Shown here piece by piece: positions 43,481 to 49,960 of a DNA stretch of 64,000 nucleotides. The translations under genes were made by a program, and so were the position numbers. The notes beneath the pieces were generated by a model, which did no database searches, was not told the origin of the DNA, and saw only the letters and a list, made by a program, of their open reading frames with translations. Source of the DNA: Nitrincola alkalisediminis (GTDB lineage Bacteria; Pseudomonadota; Gammaproteobacteria; Pseudomonadales; Balneatricaceae); the NCBI RefSeq assembly GCF_009821115.1, contig NZ_VYTY01000006.1:1-64000 (forward strand). Direction: 5' to 3'. Each line of letters starts with the position of its first letter. Position 1 is the stretch's first letter.

Positions 43481-43517
43481 CGGAAGCTGCTACTCTATCC
43501 AGCTGAGCCACGGGCGC
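43481..43517 (-). repeat. Inverted copy of the 5' half of tRNA-Arg
   Basis: Read on the minus strand, these 37 nt match tRNA-Arg positions 1-37 (43359-43395) at 35 of 37 bases. The changes are A9 to G and G32 to C. The 3' half is missing, so it cannot form a tRNA. With the true gene it makes a large palindrome with an 85-nt centre. The remaining part of the spacer 43518-43756 shows only the 20-bp repeat at 43555 and no other feature. Confidence 0.85.
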
Positions 43518-43554
43518 GGGTTGAAGAGCTTTCAAAAGACGCAAAACCGCAGTT

Positions 43555-43574
43555 GGTCACAATCTGGTCACAGT
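43555..43574 (+). repeat. Direct repeat, left copy
   Basis: GGTCACAATCTGGTCACAGT matches 46271-46290 at 18 of 20 bases. The right copy lies about 90 bp before the integrase remnant, so this may be the trace of a second element end. Confidence 0.6.
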
Positions 43575-43756
43575 GGAGGGTGGAAAGGGACCGGAGGAGT
43601 GGTTACCAAAACAACCTGTTAGTAGGTAAAAAAGAGTGGCACCATTGGGTGCATCGGCCACGGTAAATCGATAGTGAGTAAAGATATTGCCAACTGCATA
43701 ACACGTCCTATAGAATAGTGTGCTTATAAAAGCATCCTTAAAAAGGGAGTGGGGTT

Positions 43757-43939
43757 GTGTTCATGACATTTGCTGAACTGAAGGCAAAAGCTAGAGCCGA
43801 GTCTCAAGAAGGTTCAGTTTCTAACAAAAGTGCCGAGAAGTTCCTTGTACGAATCAAGCCGAAAGAAGAGGCGTTTACGAAAGAAGTAAAGTCACAGGCT
43901 GCTGATGACGTCTTTATGGCCCGTACATATACACTTTAG
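43757..43939 (+). CDS. Small hypothetical protein
   Basis: A 60-residue, Lys/Glu-rich, soluble protein with no recognised family (MTFAELKAKARAESQEGSV near the start). A GGGAG site precedes it at good spacing for GTG 43757; ATG 43763 is also possible. A strong terminator follows directly, which argues for a real transcription unit separate from the protease-like gene downstream. Confidence 0.5.
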   Translation: MFMTFAELKAKARAESQEGSVSNKSAEKFLVRIKPKEEAFTKEVKSQAADDVFMARTYTL

Positions 43940-43949
43940 TCTTTATTTT

Positions 43950-43981
43950 TACAAAAAGCGACCTTTTGGGTCGCTTTTTAA
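43950..43981 (+). terminator. Rho-independent terminator after the small ORF
   Basis: The stem AAAAAGCGACC/GGTCGCTTTTT with a 5-nt loop ends in a T-run. It separates the 60-residue ORF from the 714-residue gene. Confidence 0.9.
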
Positions 43982-43993
43982 TGGCAATAAGAA

Positions 43994-46138
43994 ATGTTTC
44001 CGTACCTAGTATGCCAATTTTCACGGATGACTCTAAGCAATCTTGTTAAAGAATGTTTTGGCTCTAGTTTTCCTGATATTAATACCAAAAGCCAAATTAA
44101 CTATATATTCAATTATCTTAAAGATCTCAAGGCAGAGTCCATCCTTCTCGAGTCTGACTATATTGACAAAGACTTTTTAGAGGACTATTCAAAATATTAT
44201 GTAAAGTGTTTCCGTGATTATGGCTCTCGTTGCGCTAGAATACATTTTTTTAGCACCGAAATTGATCATTCCTATATTGACAAGGCCATAACCTATGGCG
44301 ATTCAGAAAAAATTGAAAGGCTTAAGACATCCTATTTAGGTTTTATGGTTATAAAGCCTCTACCTAAGACCTTTATTGGAAAAACATGCTTAAAAGTTTA
44401 TCCTGCATTTATAGACGATCCGAATAGAGTAATTCTAACAAAAGCTTATAATATTAACTTATTCGGTATAAGTTTAGATGTTAATTCCATCGCCTTTCAA
44501 GAGCAAGATCGGGTCTTGTCGGCTTGTGCTACTACAGCTATCTGGTCATCTTTACATGCTTTGAGCTGGAAAAATGTTAGGGATGTGCCATCCTGTGGAG
44601 ATATTACAGTCTCAGCAATCAATCATATCAAAGACTCAACAAATAGTTTTCCAAATAATGGGTTAACTAATAAACAAATTTTGCGAGCTCTTGATGTAGA
44701 AAATCTAAGGCATCATAGGATAGATGTAAAATCAATGTCTGATAAGGATTTTCTCAGGGTTGTTCGTTTTCATTTAGATAGTGACCTTCCAGTTATTCTG
44801 GGAGGGAGGGTTTTCGAGAAAGACAAAAAAAATTGTCTCCGTGATATTGGTGGGCATGCTGTAACTGTGCTTGGTTATAACAACTCTGCCGACCGTCGTT
44901 CAATTTATATTCATGACGATAGAATTGGTCCTTTTGCTAGAGCCGCAATTGAAGCGCTATCCGAACATAAAAGTGGAGATTATCTTGGTAAGGGGTGGTG
45001 CCTAGTATTACAAGAAAAGGACGGTGATTCTAATTGGAAGGCCCCACATCAAATTATTATTACTGAAAGCTTAATTATTCCAAGCTATAAAAAAAGTAGA
45101 ATCCCTGAGTTCTATGTTAGAAATACATGTGAATGTATTTTGGAGGCTTATAAAAGTTACCTTGATGTTCAGGGTTTTGACGGGAGTAAAGCGGCGGACT
45201 ATCCTGGTGATTTAACTTATAAGATCAAGATTGAAAATATTAGTGAAATTAAAAAAAGAATAATCGAACTAGATGTTTTTAATAAAAAGGATGTTTTATT
45301 TAAAAGCTTGGCTCGCTTTCAATGGGTTGCATCGTTCAGACTAGGTGATGAAAAAGTTTTTGATATTCTTTTTGATGCAACAGATATACCTCAAGGGGAC
45401 GCTGTTTCTACTCTAATAATCTATGAAAGTGAAAATTTCAATTTTGTAAGGGATACCCTTATTCCATATTGCGATAAAGGAATACTAGAAGAGAGGTTTA
45501 ATGGTGATAACTTTTGCGGTTCGCTATTACGGAACCTTAGAGCTGAACCCAAAAATCATCAATCATATCTGAATGAAGAGTACGGGGAGCTTCGAGCTCC
45601 AAAATACATCACTGAGAAAGAAGCTCAACACCATGCCGAAGATGGTAATAATATAAAGGTTTATTTTGGTTCATCTGGCAAGTCGATAAACGATGAGCTA
45701 GATTTTGCTAGCCTGGAAAAGTTAATTTGGGCAATTTCTCATGAAGGGGCGCTTATTATCGGTCAGGAAGGTGATGGTCTTGGGCATCCAAGTATAACTG
45801 GCATGAAGCCAGCTCGGATTGCTGGTGACCTTATATGGTCAGAATATGGTAAATGGAAAATTAATTCAAAGTCAGGTCGTTATAGTGGAGATTACCCTGA
45901 TGCTAATACATTGCTTGCCAATGCACTCAACAAGTTTCAGGATGTATTTCCTGGCTCTAGGGATAATATTGAGATAGTGACATTTCCTTATCAGAGTATC
46001 CTTTTTAAATTAGAGGAACCGCATCCTATTCCTTTCAGTCTTAGTATCTTTAAAAAAGGTGGGAAGATAATGAGTATTAATGAAGTGAGTATTGATGAAC
46101 CGTTGTTGTCACCTGTATTGAGTAAAAGGGTTAGTTAG
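43994..46138 (+). CDS. Papain/C39-like cysteine-protease domain protein of unknown function
   Basis: A 714-residue soluble protein of no family I can name. A central domain (about 165-345) has the order of a papain-like peptidase: Q171 shortly before C178 (LSACATTAIWSSLHAL), then H288 in GGHAVTVLGY and D308/D309 in IYIHDDR. The region 1-160 and a second globular part (about 400-660) are unassigned. The latter has a conserved-looking stretch GHPSITGMKPARIAGDL followed by NSKSGRYS. Codon use is visibly AT-richer than in all flanking core genes, a sign of transfer. The start may be ATG 43994 or 44027. No signal peptide or membrane helix is seen. Confidence 0.75.
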   Translation: MFPYLVCQFSRMTLSNLVKECFGSSFPDINTKSQINYIFNYLKDLKAESILLESDYIDKDFLEDYSKYYVKCFRDYGSRCARIHFFSTEIDHSYIDKAITYGDSEKIERLKTSYLGFMVIKPLPKTFIGKTCLKVYPAFIDDPNRVILTKAYNINLFGISLDVNSIAFQEQDRVLSACATTAIWSSLHALSWKNVRDVPSCGDITVSAINHIKDSTNSFPNNGLTNKQILRALDVENLRHHRIDVKSMSDKDFLRVVRFHLDSDLPVILGGRVFEKDKKNCLRDIGGHAVTVLGYNNSADRRSIYIHDDRIGPFARAAIEALSEHKSGDYLGKGWCLVLQEKDGDSNWKAPHQIIITESLIIPSYKKSRIPEFYVRNTCECILEAYKSYLDVQGFDGSKAADYPGDLTYKIKIENISEIKKRIIELDVFNKKDVLFKSLARFQWVASFRLGDEKVFDILFDATDIPQGDAVSTLIIYESENFNFVRDTLIPYCDKGILEERFNGDNFCGSLLRNLRAEPKNHQSYLNEEYGELRAPKYITEKEAQHHAEDGNNIKVYFGSSGKSINDELDFASLEKLIWAISHEGALIIGQEGDGLGHPSITGMKPARIAGDLIWSEYGKWKINSKSGRYSGDYPDANTLLANALNKFQDVFPGSRDNIEIVTFPYQSILFKLEEPHPIPFSLSIFKKGGKIMSINEVSIDEPLLSPVLSKRVS

Positions 46139-46270
46139 CCATTTGTTACCCAAGTGACTATCAGATCGAGACACCGTTGCTCATCCGAACTCAAATCATG
46201 AAGGGAACCCAGTAACCATGCTGGCTCCCATGTGTTCTATCAGCGCCAGCAACCCTCAAAAAATCACTCT

Positions 46271-46290
46271 GGTCACAATCTGATCACACT
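46271..46290 (+). repeat. Direct repeat, right copy
   Basis: GGTCACAATCTGATCACACT matches 43555-43574 at 18 of 20 bases. It lies in the leader of the integrase remnant. Confidence 0.6.
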
Positions 46291-46377
46291 GGTCTCAAAT
46301 TTCACCCGACACCGTGTGACCGGTCTCCTAGAATCACATCATCTTAACAACTTGATTATGAGTTGTCGGAGCATTCA

Positions 46378-46583
46378 ATGGCAACAGTCCGTAAGTTACG
46401 CAGCAAGTGGCAGGCACAAGTTCGAGTCAAAGGATATAAACCACAAGCCAAATCCTTCACCCTGAAATCCAGCGTGGTGTGTTTGTGGATACGGTTGTGG
46501 CTGAGCGTATGGCTGTTAGAGACGCGATAGAGTGTTATCGGTGTTGGTATCAAGGCTATTCCGAAAGATATTATGGCCGTTAA
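46378..46583 (+). pseudogene. Remnant of a tyrosine-type phage integrase (N-terminal domain)
   Basis: The first 30 codons give MATVRKLRSKWQAQVRVKGY and KPQAKSFTLK, the arm-binding start of phage-type integrases. The frame then fails and stops at 46530. In another frame the next part continues with RGVFVDTVVAERMAVRDAIECY, the family's following segment. A small internal deletion of about 15 codons therefore broke the gene. The core-binding and catalytic domains (R-H-R-Y) are gone. From 46584 to the next gene at 46840 I see no credible gene. Confidence 0.8.
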
Positions 46584-46839
46584 AGCCAGAGCTCAGCCAT
46601 TAGATTACGGGCTATGGGGAAGGCATAGGGCTTGCGATTCATGACAAAGTTGCTGATAGGTATTGATTGGGGTAATTGTGCCATAATTCCTATGTGGAGT
46701 AGTGATCTGAACCACATTTGTGAACTCCACAAATTTCTCGAAAGATTGAATGAAAACTTAGCGATAGATTGCACGAACCTAGCGGAAATCTTACTGAAAT
46801 CTTTACTTCGTGCCTGATCTTCCTTATTAAGCTAATCCG

Positions 46840-47562
46840 TTATTGGCTGAACTGAGACGACTTTTTACCGCTTATACCCGCGTAGTGTGAACGGATTAGG
46901 GCTATATCGGCATCTGCATTGCCTGTCGTGGTAAAGGTACCGAGGAAGCCACCGCGCTTGCGCTTAAAATCCAGAAATCCCATCAGAATCGGTACGCCTG
47001 CACCATGGGCAATATGATAGAAACCGGTCTTCCAGTTGTCGACCTTACTGCGTGTTCCCTCTGGAGGAACAAGCAGAAACATCTGCTCGCTGGCGTTCAT
47101 CTCGTCGATAGAAGCCTGCACCATATTATTGGCTTTCGAACGATCGACTGGCAATCCCCCCATCCACATCATCAGATGCCGGAAGGGTGGTTTGAAGATA
47201 CTGTCTTTGCCCATCCAGTAAATTGGTGCTTTGATCACGAACGCAACCATCAAGGTAAAAGGTAAGTCCCAGTTGCTGGTGTGCGGTGCGGCAATCATCA
47301 CGCACTTTTTCAGATCAGCAGGAATCGCCCCTTCAACTTTCCAGCCAGCAAGACGCAGCGTAATAACCGAAATGGCACGTAAAAGGTGCCGAACAACAGG
47401 CGTGTCGAACATTGTACGGTGCATAATAATCCTATTGGCAATGATTCTTAGCAGGTTAATGTCCTTCCTTGGCAGCAGCTTCGCATCATACGCATCTTCG
47501 TGACGTGGATAAAGCAGTCGGTTGACCATGATTCTTTTGACGAGATTAGAGTGGTCGGACAT
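46840..47562 (-). CDS. PlsC-type acyltransferase
   Basis: A protein of about 240 residues with the acyltransferase motif HTSNWD (HX4D) and PPEGTRSK, the two catalytic blocks of 1-acylglycerol-3-phosphate O-acyltransferases. It lacks the long membrane anchor of PlsC. I chose ATG 47562 (MSDHSNLVKR). An earlier ATG at 47646 would overlap the LysR gene by 23 bp and add a non-family N-terminus. It may share a transcript with the upstream LysR gene. Confidence 0.78.
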   Translation of the reverse strand: MSDHSNLVKRIMVNRLLYPRHEDAYDAKLLPRKDINLLRIIANRIIMHRTMFDTPVVRHLLRAISVITLRLAGWKVEGAIPADLKKCVMIAAPHTSNWDLPFTLMVAFVIKAPIYWMGKDSIFKPPFRHLMMWMGGLPVDRSKANNMVQASIDEMNASEQMFLLVPPEGTRSKVDNWKTGFYHIAHGAGVPILMGFLDFKRKRGGFLGTFTTTGNADADIALIRSHYAGISGKKSSQFSQ

Positions 47563-47623
47563 GGTTTGTCTTACGAAAATCCTCGACTCCCTCTGAAACC
47601 TCTCTTCTTTTAAGGTGTTGTCT

Positions 47624-48586
47624 TTATCGAGAAGTGCCGTCTGCATCCTTGAGTTCTGCTAATGCAAGGGTGAGATGCTCACACAGAAATTGCCAGACTT
47701 CATTGACCGCACGACTTCGTGCTTGTTTACCTAAACACACTAAGTGAATAGGAGCTGCATCGGTGTGCTGCCATTGCACTAATACAGGGACGAGTTTTTC
47801 CGCTGCGCGCTCAGGCAGGATTAAAGTTGGGTCGACCCGAATGACCCCCATGCCCATACACGCCAATTCGACTAAGGTGCGGGCATCGTCAGTCGCGATA
47901 GAGGGCGAGATCTGCAGCGTTTGGATCTCGCCATTTGGGCTGCGAAAGTGCCAGTGATCCATGGCCAGTTTTTGATGCCGAAAAATTAGGCATTGATGAG
48001 AGGCCAAGTCATCGGGCACCTCAAGCTGGGGTGCGTGCTTAAGATAATCCGAGCTGGCGAAGCACGCCCATGATTTGGTGCCGACACGGCGTGCAACTAA
48101 TGATGAATCAGGTAATTCTCCAACTCGAAGCGCGATATCAATCCCAAGTTCAATCAGGTTAATGACTCGATCATCAAGATTGATTTCTGGCACGATCTCA
48201 GGGAAACGCTGCTTTAAGCGAGGCAGTAAAGGCAATAAATAACGCTGACCTAGGATGGTTGAGATACTTATTCTCACAGGTCCACTGGGTTTAGCGTGCG
48301 CTTGCTCGGTTAGCTTGACGGTATTGCTAAGCAGCTCAGTTAGTGAGTCGGTGATGGCGAGCAACTCTTTGCCTGATTCAGTTAAATTTAGCTGACGAGT
48401 GCTGCGTTGTAATAATCTAAGCCCAAGCTGATTTTCAAGCTGGGCAATTCTTTTGCTAACAGAAGAACGGGGTAGTTGCAGTGCATCTGCGGTTGCTTGA
48501 AAGCTGCCTAACTGAGTGACACGACGAAATATATACAAATTAGGCAATTGCAGATGCAATGTGCTGGTATCGATATTCATATACAT
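47624..48586 (-). CDS. LysR-family transcriptional regulator
   Basis: A 320-residue LysR regulator with the N-terminal winged helix-turn-helix (LGSFQATADALQLPRSSVSKRIAQLENQLGLRLLQRSTRQLNLT). The effector domain starts with GPVRISISTILGQRYLLPLLP, the type common to CrgA/DsdC-like members. It is divergent from an SDR gene across 101 bp, the usual place for its target promoter. Confidence 0.88.
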   Translation of the reverse strand: MYMNIDTSTLHLQLPNLYIFRRVTQLGSFQATADALQLPRSSVSKRIAQLENQLGLRLLQRSTRQLNLTESGKELLAITDSLTELLSNTVKLTEQAHAKPSGPVRISISTILGQRYLLPLLPRLKQRFPEIVPEINLDDRVINLIELGIDIALRVGELPDSSLVARRVGTKSWACFASSDYLKHAPQLEVPDDLASHQCLIFRHQKLAMDHWHFRSPNGEIQTLQISPSIATDDARTLVELACMGMGVIRVDPTLILPERAAEKLVPVLVQWQHTDAAPIHLVCLGKQARSRAVNEVWQFLCEHLTLALAELKDADGTSR

Positions 48587-48687
48587 TCCTATATGGAAAC
48601 AGTGAGTTTCTCTTTTCGTGCCTTATTGGAACCTATTTTGCGAGGTATGCTTTTCTTCGTCAACACTAAATACTCAGGAAAGCACGC

Positions 48688-49434
48688 ATGCAAACTACGA
48701 CTCAAACCAAAACGATATTAATCACCGGTGCCACCGCTGGTATAGGCTTGGCTGCCGCCCAATCTTTATTACAACAGGGTGCTCGATTAGTCATCACAGG
48801 GCGTGATCAAGAGCGTTTAGATCACGTTGTTACGATGCTGGGTGGGAGTGTCATTCCAATGCTGTGTGACAGCGCCAATATTGAACACATCCAGCAAATG
48901 GCTAGTCAGCTACAACAAGACAATATCAAGCTTGATGGTTTGATTTTAAATGCGGGGGTGTTTTACCCTGCACCTTTTGAACAAATGACAGTCGATAATT
49001 TTAACACCACCATGGCTATTAATTTTAGCGGTCCAGTGTTCACCCTGCAGTCCTTGCTACCCTGTTTAAACAACCCGAGTAGCGTGGTGTTTATTTCAAC
49101 TGTCGCAGTGCAAAAGGCATTTTCCGCCGCTGGTGTTTACAGCGCTAGTAAAGCTGCGTTCGAAGGATTTGCAAGGGTGTTAAATCTGGAGCTCGCCGTG
49201 CGGAATATCCGTATTAATTCGATTCGTCCAGGTGTCACTGCAACTGAAATCCAATCAAAAGCAGGAATGGATGATGCCACCATTAGTGACTTTTTTGAGT
49301 CATTAAGCAGTACGCCCGTAGGCAGAGTGTTAACGCCATCGGATATCATTCCTGCCATTAACTATCTAGTTTCGGATGCCAGTATGGGTCTACGAAATGC
49401 TTACATAGATATTGATGGTGGATTTGGGCTTTAA
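48688..49434 (+). CDS. Short-chain dehydrogenase/reductase
   Basis: A 248-residue classical SDR. It has the Rossmann motif LITGATAGIGLAAAQSLL, LNAGV, the catalytic Ser (VFISTVAVQKAFSAAG region) and YSASKAAF (YxxxK), and the C-terminal IDGGFGL. Asp/Arg at the end of strand 2 (TGRDQER) suggests NADP preference. The substrate is unknown. It is probably controlled by the divergent LysR. Confidence 0.85.
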   Translation: MQTTTQTKTILITGATAGIGLAAAQSLLQQGARLVITGRDQERLDHVVTMLGGSVIPMLCDSANIEHIQQMASQLQQDNIKLDGLILNAGVFYPAPFEQMTVDNFNTTMAINFSGPVFTLQSLLPCLNNPSSVVFISTVAVQKAFSAAGVYSASKAAFEGFARVLNLELAVRNIRINSIRPGVTATEIQSKAGMDDATISDFFESLSSTPVGRVLTPSDIIPAINYLVSDASMGLRNAYIDIDGGFGL

Positions 49435-49639
49435 TAGAAGAGTTAGATGTGGGCATGAGTATGGCGGTGAAGGAACACAAGAAAGCTGGATGGCCCACTT
49501 TTACGATAAAAAACATGTAGGCTTCTGTATCGTTTATAATTCTGCTAATGTTTCGATCAAGACTGTCTTAGTACCATCACTTTGGGTGTTTTTACTGAAA
49601 AAATGGCGGTCTCAAGCGTCCGGTAAATGGAGTGTTTTG

Positions 49640-49960
49640 ATGAATGAGGTGATGGCTCGGTTACGCCAATTCCGGGATGATAGAGACTGGAAGCAGTTTC
49701 ATAATCCCAAGGATCTGTCTATGGCTCTGAGTATTGAAGCGGCGGAGTTACTGGAACTTTTCCTTTGGAAGTCGCCGGAGCAGGCCGACACAAACAAGGT
49801 TAAGGAGGAGTTGGCCGATGTCATTGCTTACGCACTTCTGTTGGCTGATCACTATGACTTGGATATCGAAAAGATTGTTATCGATAAGATCGCGCTGAAC
49901 GAGCAGAAATATCCCGTCAGTAAAGCAAAAGGCAAAGCAACCAAGTATACCGAGCTATGA
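49640..49960 (+). CDS. MazG-like nucleotide pyrophosphohydrolase
   Basis: A 106-residue all-alpha NTP pyrophosphohydrolase (MazG/iMazG type). The metal-binding EExxE...ExxD pattern is present as SIEAAELLELFLW and KEELADVIAYALLLAD. I use ATG 49640, with GGAG 8 bp upstream; the longer upstream frame has no family match. The ATGA overlap with the next gene couples translation of the two. House-cleaning or nucleotide-sensing roles are known for the family. Confidence 0.85.
   Translation: MNEVMARLRQFRDDRDWKQFHNPKDLSMALSIEAAELLELFLWKSPEQADTNKVKEELADVIAYALLLADHYDLDIEKIVIDKIALNEQKYPVSKAKGKATKYTEL

Larger units (their letters stand above)
43359..46583. mobile_element. Decayed integrative element next to tRNA-Arg
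   Basis: From the tRNA-Arg gene to the integrase remnant the DNA carries a displaced inverted tRNA fragment, a 20-bp direct repeat at both ends (43555 and 46271), an AT-rich orphan gene and a broken integrase. This pattern suggests an integrated element that has lost its ability to move. The exact attachment sites cannot be defined: no intact direct repeat of the tRNA 3' end is seen. Confidence 0.45.

Noticed and set aside
43311-43544. Minus-strand 77-codon ORF across tRNA-Arg with PEGFEPPT...IQLSYGR
   Set aside because: This peptide is the well-known false translation of DNA antisense to tRNA genes; the ORF runs straight through tRNA-Arg and its inverted copy.
46632-46817. Small plus-strand ORF after the integrase remnant, and its minus-strand overlap
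   Set aside because: No recognisable family, no good ribosome-binding site, and located in decayed DNA.
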